Counted from the stretch's first letter, positions 18,040 through 28,256 are shown. The stretch is DNA of 51,944 nucleotides from Syntrophus aciditrophicus (GCA_020718905.1 DYRD01000008.1:1-51944), one strand, 5' to 3'. Notes: a model not told the origin generated them from the sequence alone. Program-made: numbers and translations.

Positions 18040-19737
18040 CTACATCCGGGTATGAGCCGCTTCCTCCGCCTTAAGAATCCTGGGGGTTACAAAAATTAAG
18101 AGCTCCCGCTTCGTCTTACTAATCTGCTGATACTTGAAAAGCCAGCCCAGGCCTGGAATCTGGGACAACCAGGGCACGCCCGAGCCTCCAATGCTGTCTT
18201 CCGTTTTAAGAATGCCGCCGATAACAACGGTGTCCCCGTCCTGGACAACGACCTTGGAATCGACACTGCTGACGAAGAAGGGATAGTTCCCCTGGAGATC
18301 CTTTTCCGCCCGGTTAGGACGGTCGTTTTTTGCCTTGATCTTCATCAGGATATGACCGTCCGTCTTGATTTCTGGGGTAACATCCAATTGCAGTGTCGCC
18401 TTCCGATAAGTTGTCGTCGCAGGATTGGTGGAAGTCCCCGGCGTCACCACGGGGATATCCTCCCCCTGCTCGATTATCGCCTTCTGGGTGTCTTGGGTAA
18501 GGACCCTGGGGGAGGATAACACCCGGCCTTTGGCATTGGTTTCCAGGGCTCCAATCTGGGCACTCAGGATCGCATTCGATCCACCTACAATTATCCCCAG
18601 CGTCGGCGCAAAAGTCGTAGCCAGTCCCAGGGCCAAGGAGTCCTGGGTCAAGGCGATGCCGGTTGTCAATTTGGTCAGGGGCGACGTCAAGGCAGCAGAT
18701 CCGCCCAAAATACCCAGGCTGTAATTTCTGTTCCCCTGCCCATCCCTGCCACCAAGGGCGGTCGAGACGCCAGCGCCCCATAGAACCCCGAGGTCACGTA
18801 AAAACGTCTCTTCAACCTCGAGAATCTTCGCCTCGATCATCAGCTGCTTCAGCTTCCCTTTTTCAAGGAGGTCCTTGTTTTCCGCCGCTTTTTTGGCATC
18901 CTCCTCCTTCTGACGGTTCTGGAGACTCGTCATTCTGTCGGCTTCATCCTTTTTTGCCTGGTCCGCGGTCATGACACTGATGACGTCGCCGGTCCGCTTC
19001 TGGGCAAGCCCGCTGATAGCAAGAATCGTGGCGAGGACCTGCTCCCAGGGCACATTCTCCATGCGCACCGTCACATTGCCCTTGACATCCGGACTGGCAA
19101 CGATATTGACATTCCCCTGTTCCGCCAGCAGCCTCAGGACACCGCGGATATCGGCTTCCTGAAAATCGACGGAAATGATTTTTCCTGCCGGGATATGAGC
19201 CTGCGAGGCTCCTTCCGGGACTAAGGACGCCCCTGCCTTCTTATCGGTCTCCGCCGCCATTCCCACCGTTTGTTCCGCAGTGGCCGCCGGCAAAGCGGCA
19301 ACATTGAAATCGATAATGACCAGATTGCCCTCCTGGCGGACGCTGTAGGGAACAGCTTCCCGCAGTTCGATGACGACGCTAACGGTCTGTTTTCCCGCAA
19401 TGCTTGCTTGTTCCGGCACGGCCAGGATGACGTTGCTCAGGGCTCCTTCCCCGAAGGATTTTCTCAAATCCGTCGGGGCAAACATGTTCTCCATTTTAAC
19501 GGCTATTGATCTGCCGGCGAGTTTTTCAACCTGGACCCCGGCCTGCCGCGAGGCCATAATGGTCACCCGCTCTTTACCGGCCATCTTCTCAAAAACGACA
19601 TTTTCCAGGTAGCCTGTCGGCGCGGCGGGCACCGCCGCGCCTGTCCCCTCGCCTTTTACCGCACCCACCGTAATCGACAAGCACAGTACACATAAAAAAC
19701 AAAGGGCAAAACCCACCGACCATTTTTGTTTTTTCAT
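18040..19737 (-). CDS. pilQ: type IV pilus secretin
   Basis: AMIN-like N-domain, STN-like VDFQEADIRGVLRLLAEQGNVNIVASPDVKGNVTVRMENVPWEQVLATIL, secretin core VLSSPRVLTQDTQKAIIEQGEDIPV, VVIGGILK...PWLSQIPGLGWLF. Confidence 0.96.
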   Translation of the reverse strand: MKKQKWSVGFALCFLCVLCLSITVGAVKGEGTGAAVPAAPTGYLENVVFEKMAGKERVTIMASRQAGVQVEKLAGRSIAVKMENMFAPTDLRKSFGEGALSNVILAVPEQASIAGKQTVSVVIELREAVPYSVRQEGNLVIIDFNVAALPAATAEQTVGMAAETDKKAGASLVPEGASQAHIPAGKIISVDFQEADIRGVLRLLAEQGNVNIVASPDVKGNVTVRMENVPWEQVLATILAISGLAQKRTGDVISVMTADQAKKDEADRMTSLQNRQKEEDAKKAAENKDLLEKGKLKQLMIEAKILEVEETFLRDLGVLWGAGVSTALGGRDGQGNRNYSLGILGGSAALTSPLTKLTTGIALTQDSLALGLATTFAPTLGIIVGGSNAILSAQIGALETNAKGRVLSSPRVLTQDTQKAIIEQGEDIPVVTPGTSTNPATTTYRKATLQLDVTPEIKTDGHILMKIKAKNDRPNRAEKDLQGNYPFFVSSVDSKVVVQDGDTVVIGGILKTEDSIGGSGVPWLSQIPGLGWLFKYQQISKTKRELLIFVTPRILKAEEAAHTRM

Positions 19738-20290
19738 GGTTTTACCTCTGCACTTTCTTTAAGAAGTTTCATTTCCACCTTCTTTGCCCCTGTCTTCCCC
19801 CTTTTTCCCCCTGCCGTGGGTTCTTCGATAACTACTCTGTCTCCGCTGATTCTTGCCACCTTGCCATTATTCATCCCCATGGGGGTGCCCACGGACAGGG
19901 TATAATACTTGCCGGCCGTATCCTGAACGACGGCGGTTCTGCCTTTTTCATTGCCTCCGATGCCGACTAGCCTGAATTGCTCGATCCCCGCCCGCTGGAG
20001 GGGCGAAAGGGGTAATTTCTGCTGCTGTTTTTTCAGCTGTGCCTCTTTCGATTTCCTCAGGGCTAACTCGGCGTCCACAAAAGGCTTGAAGGGATCCGGC
20101 TTGCCTTTCGGGTCATAGCTGAAGAGGAGCGACGCTGCCGACGCCTTGGCGGCAGCATCAATGGCGGCAGGGGCGCTGCCCTTGACGTCTCCTGACGAGG
20201 CGGCGGATCCAACCGCGCCCCCCCAGCCCCGGCGGCAAACGATGATGCCCATGAAGACAGAACGATGATGAGCCTAGTTCTTTTTGGCAT
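19734..20290 (-). pseudogene. pilP: type IV pilus lipoprotein-like PilP; N-terminus and body in different frames (homopolymer at 20218-20224)
   Basis: Body GKPDPFKPFVDAELALRK...PLSPLQRAGIEQFRLVGIGGNEKGRTAVVQDTAGKYYTLSVGTPMG; signal-like MPKRTRLIIVLSSWASSFAAGAGG begins at 20290 overlapping the pilO end, in another frame. Confidence 0.85.
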
Positions 20291-21011
20291 CCGGCACGCC
20301 GCCCTTATCTCCCGCTTTTTCGGTAAACATGTACGTTTTGACCACACAGGTGGTGTTGACGACCCTTCCCCGTCCCGGCACATCCTTGGCGTCACCGATG
20401 GAAATATCCTCGATGTTGATTATTCTGGGCAACTTCGCAATCTTGTCAAAAAAATAGACCATGCTGGTGAAACCGCCGGTGATATTAACTTTTACGGGGA
20501 TTTCTTCATAGAATTTATCCGGCAGCAGCGACGGCGCCTTGGGGCCGTCCTTTTTTTGGTCTCCCGGGTTTTGATCGGCTCGCTGGTCCGATGGTTTCAG
20601 GTTGGCTCTTACCTCCGCCCCTTTTCCCGCAGGCTTCTCCACAGGCTTTTCCGGTGGTTTCGGTTCAAAGAGGAGAAAATCGATGCCTCCTTCCCTCCCC
20701 GCTACGGAAACGGCCTGAAAAAGGCCGGGGATCTCCCGCTGATCGGGAAGTTTCGTCAGGGCAAGAGTGAGGGCTTCCTTCAAAATAGCGACTTCCTTCA
20801 GGTATTTAGCTTTTTGTGCAACAATCCTTTCCTTTTCTGCGATCTGCTGTCCTAATTCATCCGCTTTCATCTGCAGGGCACGACGCTTTCCCCAGGCATC
20901 GTTAAAAAGGAGAAACCAGTAAAAATAGCCAAGAAGCAGGAAGACAACGGCCAGGAGGAGGGCCAGCATCTTCGGAGAGAGTTTTTTCAGGTCTTCGACG
21001 GCTATCGCCAT
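20274..21011 (-). CDS. pilO: type IV pilus inner membrane protein PilO
   Basis: LSPKMLALLLAVVFLLLGYFYWFLL...KLPDQREIPGLFQAVSVAGREGGIDFLLFEP...YEEIPVKVNITGGFTSMVYFFDKIAKLPRIINIEDI. Confidence 0.95.
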   Translation of the reverse strand: MAIAVEDLKKLSPKMLALLLAVVFLLLGYFYWFLLFNDAWGKRRALQMKADELGQQIAEKERIVAQKAKYLKEVAILKEALTLALTKLPDQREIPGLFQAVSVAGREGGIDFLLFEPKPPEKPVEKPAGKGAEVRANLKPSDQRADQNPGDQKKDGPKAPSLLPDKFYEEIPVKVNITGGFTSMVYFFDKIAKLPRIINIEDISIGDAKDVPGRGRVVNTTCVVKTYMFTEKAGDKGGVPDAKKN

Positions 21012-21014
21012 TGC

Positions 21015-21564
21015 TTACACACCGCTCCTCAGGACACAGGAAAGTACAAAGGACTGCAATTTGACCCCCGAAATCTCCAGCTGCTTGGATGAAACCAACT
21101 CCACCGATTGGATATACATGGAAACTTCCAGGTTGTTGATAAAGTGAACGACGGCGAAATTATCCCTTGCCTTGCCTTCCAACTGCAAGGATACTCCCGT
21201 TTGCGATAATTTTTCCAGCCAGACATCCTTATGTAGGGACTAAGGATGCCACGTCGGCAAGCAGGCGGACCGGGTAATTGCGGTTCTTTTCCAGATTCCC
21301 AATAACCCCCAGCTTTTTTTCCAGGATCTTTTTCTCGTTCTTGATCTGCTCAACTTCCCCGATGATCTTGTTCAAGGACATGATTTTTTCATCTTTGGAC
21401 TTGACGTCCTGCTCTAGGGAACGCACCGAGGCGGTAATCCACAGGTGAACCACACCGATGATCAGGAAAAACAAGATAAAGCAACCGGCAATAATAACGA
21501 TCTGCTTTGTCTGGGTTTCCTTCTTGGCCTTTTCCTGGTAGGGAAGCAGATTGATCCGGATCAT
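21015..21564 (-). pseudogene. pilN: type IV pilus inner membrane protein PilN, split by an apparent 1-nt insertion near 21231
   Basis: MIRINLLPYQEKAKKETQ...RLLADVASLVPT then TAA; skipping one base gives KDVWLEKLSQTGVSLQLEGKARDNFAVVHFINNLEVSMYIQSVELVSSKQLEISGVKLQSFVLSCVLRSGV*. Confidence 0.92.
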
Positions 21565-22724
21565 TTGTCCCCCAGTTTTCTCAGCGCCAGTCCGACCCCA
21601 ACCGCGGCAATGGGGGCAATCTCTTTTATATAATCATCATTCATTATCTTGCGGTTGTAACTGATTGTCCTGAAAGGATTGGTGATCTCCACGGAGACGC
21701 CCATTCTTTGGGAAAGATCGTTGGCGACGCCGGGGATGTTGGCCCCACCGCCGGCCAGAAGGATCATTTTTATATCCTCGTCACTGTAAGTCGAGCGGAA
21801 ATAATCAATTGATCGTTCGATTTCCGAGCAAAGAGGATCGGCAAGAAACAGGAGGGTGGTGCGGAAAAACTCCTCTTTCACGTATTCGTCTCCTTCAGGT
21901 CCGTTTAGCTTGATCTTTTCCGCTTCCTCGAAGGGTACACCGTACTGGGATTGAATCGCCTCCGTGATCATGTTCCCACCGAGAGAAAAATCCCGCGTGA
22001 AGATGGAGGCGGCGTTTCTTACTACATTCAGAATGGTGATACTGGCCCCGATATTGGCAATAACGACGACATCTTTTTCTTCATATTCATAATTTTCCTG
22101 ATACATCGTCTCCAAGGCAAAGGAATCCACATCCATGATGGCCAGGGACAATTTGAGAAGTTCGATGGCCTCTGTATATCCTTCAATGATCTCTTTTTTT
22201 GCGGCCACGATAATGACGTCGTTCATGTTGTCAAAAGGGAGATATTTGCTCGCTTCGTCACGGATTGTTTCCTGGAGCTCATGAGCATCCATAGTTGGGA
22301 ACGTGGCTTTTTTGATGATAACGGAATGCCCCGAGAGGGAAGTGACAATACTCTTTTTCATGCAACCGGAATTATTAAAAAAGTGGCTGAGCTCCTCGGC
22401 GAGGGCGTCGATATCGACAACGGCGCCGTCAACAATAATCCCCTTGCTCAGGGGAACCGTGAGGAAACGGTTCATGCTGTAGGAGCCCTTGCTGCCGATT
22501 ATCTCGACAAGCTTGAGGGAACTGGAGCCGATGTCCAGACCGACGAACTGTTTTTTTCCGGGAAAAAGATCTTTGAGATTAAAACTGGCAATGGACTGGA
22601 GAGCGACACGATACTTACTTGCTTGCTTCGGCGCGGCGCCGTTTTCCTTCGATTTTGCCGTGACCGCCGGCGAAACGTCCAATTGGTCCTTCTTCTTTGA
22701 AAAAAGTGATTTGATATCAAACAT
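21561..22724 (-). CDS. pilM: type IV pilus assembly ATPase-like protein PilM
   Basis: QFVGLDIGSSSLKLVEI...DEASKYLPFDNMNDVIIVA...ILLAGGGANIPGVANDLSQRMGVSVEITNPF. Confidence 0.96.
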   Translation of the reverse strand: MFDIKSLFSKKKDQLDVSPAVTAKSKENGAAPKQASKYRVALQSIASFNLKDLFPGKKQFVGLDIGSSSLKLVEIIGSKGSYSMNRFLTVPLSKGIIVDGAVVDIDALAEELSHFFNNSGCMKKSIVTSLSGHSVIIKKATFPTMDAHELQETIRDEASKYLPFDNMNDVIIVAAKKEIIEGYTEAIELLKLSLAIMDVDSFALETMYQENYEYEEKDVVVIANIGASITILNVVRNAASIFTRDFSLGGNMITEAIQSQYGVPFEEAEKIKLNGPEGDEYVKEEFFRTTLLFLADPLCSEIERSIDYFRSTYSDEDIKMILLAGGGANIPGVANDLSQRMGVSVEITNPFRTISYNRKIMNDDYIKEIAPIAAVGVGLALRKLGDK

Positions 22725-22741
22725 ACACTATCTTCACCGAG

Positions 22742-23008
22742 CTAATTGGCGTTTCGATAAACGAGATCCCCTTTCTTAACCATTTCCAGGTCATTGCGGG
22801 CAACCATCTCGATATACGCAAGATCTGTCCGCAATAGATGGGCTGTCTTTTTTAACTCTCTGTTCTCACGTTCTATCTCCTGATTCACCTTCTTCAGGGA
22901 CTGCAATCGCTCCCTGCTCACATAATTATCTACGAGGCCCCGATTGCCGAAAACAATCAAGGCGCCGATCAATAATGCCAAGGCGAGGACATAGCGACCG
23001 ATTCTCAT
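22742..23008 (-). CDS. FtsB/DivIC-type septum formation initiator family protein
   Basis: Short TM + coiled coil: RYVLALALLIGALIVFGNRGLVDNYVSRERLQSLKKVNQEIERENRELKKTAHLLRTDLAYIEMVARNDLEMVKKGDLVY. Confidence 0.8.
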   Translation of the reverse strand: MRIGRYVLALALLIGALIVFGNRGLVDNYVSRERLQSLKKVNQEIERENRELKKTAHLLRTDLAYIEMVARNDLEMVKKGDLVYRNAN

Positions 23009-23107
23009 GACGCCTGCCTATAATGATTAATTTTGTTTATAATAAAGTAAGTTCCCTTCCTTCGCAATAAAAATAACACCTTCGACACAAAAAAATATTA
23101 TCCCCCA

Positions 23108-24291
23108 TCAGCTGCCGTCAGGGAGGAGCGTCTGTGGTTCTCCCAGCAGAAAATCTCCCCTTTCGATCCATTCCTTCAGAATCCCAGCAATTTCTCTTGC
23201 CTTATAGTAGCTGGAAAGGGGTGCCGTGGCAATTTTCTTGCCGTTAAGAACAATCGCACCGCTCCTTAGATCCTGATAGCTCACCTCTCCCAAACTTTTG
23301 AGCTCCCCCTTGGGGTAATCCATACTGTAATCGTAGATCTGCGTATAGATATCGGCGTCCTTGACGGCGGTATACCTTGCCATCTCTTCATTGAGGACGG
23401 GAATGGGAACCCCGATCCCGACATACAGGGATACCCCGTAGCCAAGCATACTGGCGCCGACCAGCCAGTGGGGGGACATTTCCTTAAGATCGCCGATCGT
23501 CGCTATGGTACCCGCCCCTTCCCGGGGAACGCCGTTTTCACCTCACAGGGCATGGGGATTGTGTTGTGTCCCCTGCCAGGCCACATACCCCTGCGCCCCG
23601 CCCAGAAAGATCCGCGTTCCCAACCCGATAGTCTTGTAATAAGGATCGTTGAAAAGGGGACTCAATTGACCCGATGTCGAATAGTTGGCATTGGCCATAC
23701 GGGGACGGAGCATTCCCATGTAGGTATAAATCGTCTTATCGGACATGTTGACGGCGCAACTGTAATTCTGATAGGCATTCCGGGGATTGAACAGGATGGC
23801 GTCCCGCATGTCGTAAAGGGTCATGTTCTTCTCCTGCTTGCGGGCGGGATAGCAGTCCGTTCCGTAACCTTCCATCCGCAGCCGAATTACGTTGCCTGCC
23901 ACGAGGTCTTCGATGACATGTCCGCCGCCGTAATTGAACTCGCCCGGATAAACGCTGTTCAGGGGATCCCCTTCGGCAACCTCCGTCGCCCCGATATAAC
24001 AGTCGGCGGCGGCGATGCCCCCCCATAGGCGAGGACGTTATTGAGCCACACTCGCGATGCCTTGATCTTGGGGGAGGTATGACCGAAATTGAGAAAAGCC
24101 CCCGAAGAACACATGGGGGCAAATGTCCCCGTTGTCACGACATCCACCCGACGGGCCGCTTCCACGTCTCCATGGCGTTCCACCACATCGATCATTTCTT
24201 CGGCAGTAACCACTACTGCCTTGCCCTGCCTTATCTTTTCGTTGATTTCCCGGTAGGTTTTGCTCACTTTGCCCTTTTTCATCAACATCAC
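23108..24291 (-). pseudogene. DUF39 / COG1900 homocysteine biosynthesis protein, interrupted by a frameshift at the C7 tract (24018-24024) and an in-frame TGA (23543-23545)
   Basis: Three consecutive ORFs form one protein: [27 protein letters not shown]...[12 protein letters not shown] / [20 protein letters not shown]...GTRIFLGGAQGYVAWQGTQHNPHAL*GENGVPREGAGTIATIGDLKEMSPHWL...GVSLYVGIGVPIPVLNEEMARYTAVKDADI. Confidence 0.88.
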
Positions 24292-24318
24292 CTCTCATAA
24301 CGGGGTCAGACTTAGTCC

Positions 24319-24777
24319 TTAGGTATGGCCGAAGCCGCCTTGTCCTCTTGCGGTTTCATCCAGGACTTCCTTCCGCCGCCAATGTCCCCGGCAGACCTGG
24401 TTAATAACCATCTGGGCCACGCGATCGCCCCGCCTTACGACAAAAGAGTTCTTGCCGTGATTGATCATGAGCAGCCTTATCTCTCCCCGGTAATCGGCGT
24501 CGATCGTTCCCGGAGAATTAACGAGGGTAATTCCATGCTTCAAGGCTAAACCGCTCCGGGGCCTGATCTGGGCCTCATAGCCGGCAGGAAGGGCAATGAC
24601 CATCCCGGTGGGAATTACCTCCCGCTGGCCCGGCGGGATCGTGATCTCCCGATCGACGGCGGCGCAAATATCCATACCTGCAGAGTGCTCCGTCATATAC
24701 CGAGGCAGCGGCAGGTCGTCACACCCCGGCAATCTTACAATGTCAATCTCGACCTCGTTAACTGACAAATTCACCAA
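24319..24777 (-). CDS. dut: dUTP diphosphatase
   Basis: [10 protein letters not shown]...[42 protein letters not shown]...RVAQMVI...GQGGFGHT. Confidence 0.96.
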   Translation of the reverse strand: MVNLSVNEVEIDIVRLPGCDDLPLPRYMTEHSAGMDICAAVDREITIPPGQREVIPTGMVIALPAGYEAQIRPRSGLALKHGITLVNSPGTIDADYRGEIRLLMINHGKNSFVVRRGDRVAQMVINQVCRGHWRRKEVLDETARGQGGFGHT

Positions 24778-24861
24778 TCTTAATCAATCCCCTCCTTAAC
24801 CTTCCCCTTGCCGCGGAGGAGAAAAATATCTTTTATTATCGGAAAATTGTCTTCTTCTCAC

Positions 24862-26121
24862 CTATCCGTTCAACAAATGCAAGGTCAGATCCTTTTCCGA
24901 CACGGGGCCGATGGCGGCAATCGAGATAACACTCGGATTGAACATCTCCTGGGCCAGATCCTGAATATGCTCATGATTGACGGCGTCGATCTTCGCCACG
25001 ACATCCTCCGGAGGAACATGCCGGCCAAAGCAGATCTCGTTTTTGGCCAGCCTGGTCATGCGGTTGTCCGTGCTTTCCATGGAAAGAAGAAAATTTCCCT
25101 TAATTAGCTCCTTGGCTCCATTTAGCTCTTTTGCCGTCAAGGACTGCTTGGCCATGCGCATCAACTCATCGATAATCAGCCCCAGGACTTCCCGGACTTC
25201 TCCCTTACCCGTTCCCACATACACGGCCAGCATGCCCGTATCGATATAGGGGGTCAGATAGGAATGAATGGCGTAGGCAAGTCCCCTTTTCTCCCGAATC
25301 TCCTGAAAAAGGCGGGAACTCATGCTTCCTCCGAGGACGGCATTCATCAAGAAACTGGCGTGGCGGCTTTCGCTGACCGAAGAAGGGGCAAGGGTCCCGA
25401 TCATCATATGGACCTGCTCGAGATCCTTTTCCAGAACGGTAATGCTTGAAGAAACGGCCGGGGGCTGCTCGAAGGCCACTCTTGCTATCTCTCCCCCCAT
25501 ATCCCCGAAGGCCTTTGCCACAAGTTCCACGAGCATCTCATGCTTCAAATGACCGGCCGCCGTCAGGACGACGTTCCGGCACCGGTAACGGCTGCGGAAA
25601 AACTTCAGCAGCGAATCCCGGGAGAAACCTTCGACCCGTTCCCGCGTACCGAGGACCTGCATGCCCAAATGATGGTTTTTCCAAAAATTGGCCTCGAAAA
25701 AATCGTGAATATAATCGTCGGGAGAGTCCTCCAACATGCTGATCTCCTGGAGGACTACGGACTTTTCTTTTGTTATTTCATTTTCATCGAAACGGGAATG
25801 ATTGAAGATATCAGCAAGCAGATCGATGGCGAGGGCCAGCTGGTAATCGGATATCTTAATATAGAAGGAGGTCCGTTCCTTGCTCGTAAAGGCGTTCATG
25901 ACACCCCCGACGGAATCGATGGTGGCGGCGATGTCGAAAGCCGTTCTCCGCTCCGTACCCTTGAAGAGCATATGTTCGATGAAATGGGCGGCCCCGTTGG
26001 TCTGGGCGTCTTCATAACGGGAACCGCATTCTACCCAGATGCCGATGGAGATCGAGCGGACATGCTCGATCTCCTCGGAGATAATGCGCATCCCGGTGTC
26101 AAGGATCGTCTTATGATACAT
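24862..26121 (-). CDS. M16 family zinc peptidase (processing peptidase-like)
   Basis: NGAAHFIEHMLFKGTERRTAFDIA (HxxEH), MEDSPDDYIHD, REKRGLAYAIHSYLTPY. Confidence 0.95.
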   Translation of the reverse strand: MYHKTILDTGMRIISEEIEHVRSISIGIWVECGSRYEDAQTNGAAHFIEHMLFKGTERRTAFDIAATIDSVGGVMNAFTSKERTSFYIKISDYQLALAIDLLADIFNHSRFDENEITKEKSVVLQEISMLEDSPDDYIHDFFEANFWKNHHLGMQVLGTRERVEGFSRDSLLKFFRSRYRCRNVVLTAAGHLKHEMLVELVAKAFGDMGGEIARVAFEQPPAVSSSITVLEKDLEQVHMMIGTLAPSSVSESRHASFLMNAVLGGSMSSRLFQEIREKRGLAYAIHSYLTPYIDTGMLAVYVGTGKGEVREVLGLIIDELMRMAKQSLTAKELNGAKELIKGNFLLSMESTDNRMTRLAKNEICFGRHVPPEDVVAKIDAVNHEHIQDLAQEMFNPSVISIAAIGPVSEKDLTLHLLNG

Positions 26122-28231
26122 CCGCCCCCAGCGCTTCCTTCCTGCTCAGGCGGATCTTGCCCTGTTTGTCGATTTCAATGACCTTGACCATGATCACATC
26201 TCCTTCATTGACGACATCCGTCACCTTGTTGACCCTATCCTTGGCCAACTGGGAAATGTGGACCAACCCTTCCGTGCCCGGAATGATTTCGACAAAGGCC
26301 CCGAAATCAACAACCTTCTTAACGGTTCCGCTATATATCCTGCCGATTTCCGCCTCCTCGGTAAGCCATTTTACCATGGCCACCGCCCGGGCCGCCGCTT
26401 CGGCGTCGCTGGAGGCAATGGTGACCGTACCGTCGTCTTCAACATCGATGGTCACCCCGGTCTCGCTGACAATCTGGCGGATATTCTTGCCGCCGCTGCC
26501 AATGACATCCCGAACCTTCTCCGGTCGCACCTTCACCGTGGTAATGCGGGGGGAGTAAAGAGAAATATCGGCGCGGGGTGCGGAGAGGGTCAGGAGCATC
26601 TTGTCGATAATGTGGATCCTTCCCTCCCGGGCCTGCATCAGGGCCCGCTTCAGGATGTCTTCCGTCAGATTGTCGACTTTGATATCCATCTGCATGGCCG
26701 TGACGCCTTCCTTTGTTCCGCAGACCTTGAAGTCCATATCCCCGGCGTGGTCCTCATCGCCGAGGATGTCGGAGAGGATGACCACCTCGTTGCCTTCACT
26801 GAGGAGACCCATTGCAATGCCGCCGACAGGGGATTTGATGGGCACGCCGCCGTCCATAAGGGACAAACAGCCGCCGCAGACCGTCGCCATGGAAGACGAA
26901 CCATTGGAGGACAGGATTTCGGAAACGATACGAATCGCGTAAGGAAACACGTCCGCTGATGGCAAAACGGGGGCCAGCGCCCGGCGCGCCAGATTTCCAT
27001 GGCCGATCTCCCGCCTTCCGGGGCTACCGATCCGCTTTGCCTCTCCCACCGAGTAGGGGGGGAAATTGTAGTGGAGGATGAAGGACCGTCGTTCCTCACC
27101 ACCGATAAAATCGATCCGCTGCTCATCCGAAGACGTCCCAAGGGTCATGGCGGCAAGGGCCTGTGTTTCACCCCGGTTGAAGAGGGCTGAACCATGCACT
27201 CTCGGAAGGAGGCCAACCTCCGAAGAAATTGGCCGGATTTCCGCAAAGGAACGGCCGTCGATGCGCCGTTTGTCCTGGAGGATCTTCTCCCTCAGGATCT
27301 TCCTATCCAGGCCTTCAAAGATGCGACCCACTACGGAAACAAGTGCCGCATCTTCACCGGCGCATTCCTTCTTGGCCTGCTCCCGAAGCTGATCCAGCTT
27401 GTCATATCTTTCCAATTTGCGAACGATCTGATAGGCTTCCTTGAGGCCGGCGGTCACCGTATCGGCAACCTTCTTTTCAAGGGCTTCATCTACGGCAACT
27501 TCCGCCAAGTTTCTTTTCGCCTTCCCGATGGCCAGACGCATCCGATCCTGCAATGCGATGATGGGACGCAGCGCCTCCAGGCCGGCATTGATGGCGGCAA
27601 CCAGATCATCCTCGGCTATCTCGTTGGCCTCGCCTTCCAGCATGACCAGATTGACATCAAATTCCCTGCCCTGCGAGCCGGGGACTATTTTCCTTCCCGT
27701 GAGAAAGATGTTGAAGTCGCTTTCTTTCAATGCTTCGGCGCTCGGATTGCAGACCAACTGACCGGCGATCCTCCCTACCCGGACACCCGCGATAGGCCCC
27801 TTGAAGGGAACATTGGATATCTCGAGGGCCGCCGACGCGCCAATCATGGCCGCCACGCCCGCATCGTTCTCCGTATCCAGGGAAAGGACATTGGCCACAA
27901 TCTGGGTCTCGAAATAATAACCCTTGGGAATGAGCGGGCGAATCGACCGATCGATCATGCGCGAGGTCAGGATTTCCCTTTCGTTGGGCCGCCCTTCCCG
28001 TTTAAAGAAACCGCCGGGGATCTTCCCCACTGCATAGGACAGTTCCTGATAATCAACCGTCAGGGGTAGGAAATCAAGCCCTTCCCGCCCGGTTTTCAGG
28101 GATACGACCGTAACGAGCACCACCGTATCGCCGTAGGTTACCAATGCGGTCCCATCGGCCTGTTCCGCCAGGTAATTGGCCTTTATCGACAGATTTCTTC
28201 CCACAAATTCGCCCTCAAATATTTCTTTCAT
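26111..28231 (-). CDS. pnp: polyribonucleotide nucleotidyltransferase
   Basis: GDTVVLVTVVS...LTVDYQE...PGGFFKREGRPNEREILTSRMIDRSIRPL...C-terminal KH and S1 domains. Confidence 0.97.
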   Translation of the reverse strand: MKEIFEGEFVGRNLSIKANYLAEQADGTALVTYGDTVVLVTVVSLKTGREGLDFLPLTVDYQELSYAVGKIPGGFFKREGRPNEREILTSRMIDRSIRPLIPKGYYFETQIVANVLSLDTENDAGVAAMIGASAALEISNVPFKGPIAGVRVGRIAGQLVCNPSAEALKESDFNIFLTGRKIVPGSQGREFDVNLVMLEGEANEIAEDDLVAAINAGLEALRPIIALQDRMRLAIGKAKRNLAEVAVDEALEKKVADTVTAGLKEAYQIVRKLERYDKLDQLREQAKKECAGEDAALVSVVGRIFEGLDRKILREKILQDKRRIDGRSFAEIRPISSEVGLLPRVHGSALFNRGETQALAAMTLGTSSDEQRIDFIGGEERRSFILHYNFPPYSVGEAKRIGSPGRREIGHGNLARRALAPVLPSADVFPYAIRIVSEILSSNGSSSMATVCGGCLSLMDGGVPIKSPVGGIAMGLLSEGNEVVILSDILGDEDHAGDMDFKVCGTKEGVTAMQMDIKVDNLTEDILKRALMQAREGRIHIIDKMLLTLSAPRADISLYSPRITTVKVRPEKVRDVIGSGGKNIRQIVSETGVTIDVEDDGTVTIASSDAEAAARAVAMVKWLTEEAEIGRIYSGTVKKVVDFGAFVEIIPGTEGLVHISQLAKDRVNKVTDVVNEGDVIMVKVIEIDKQGKIRLSRKEALGADVS

Positions 28232-28256
28232 CTAATTTGTCATCCTCTCTGTAATG

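Noticed and set aside
23543-23545. Genome-wide TGA recoding as explanation for the in-frame TGA
   Set aside because: TGA is used as a normal stop elsewhere in the window (e.g. the end of rpe at 419-421).
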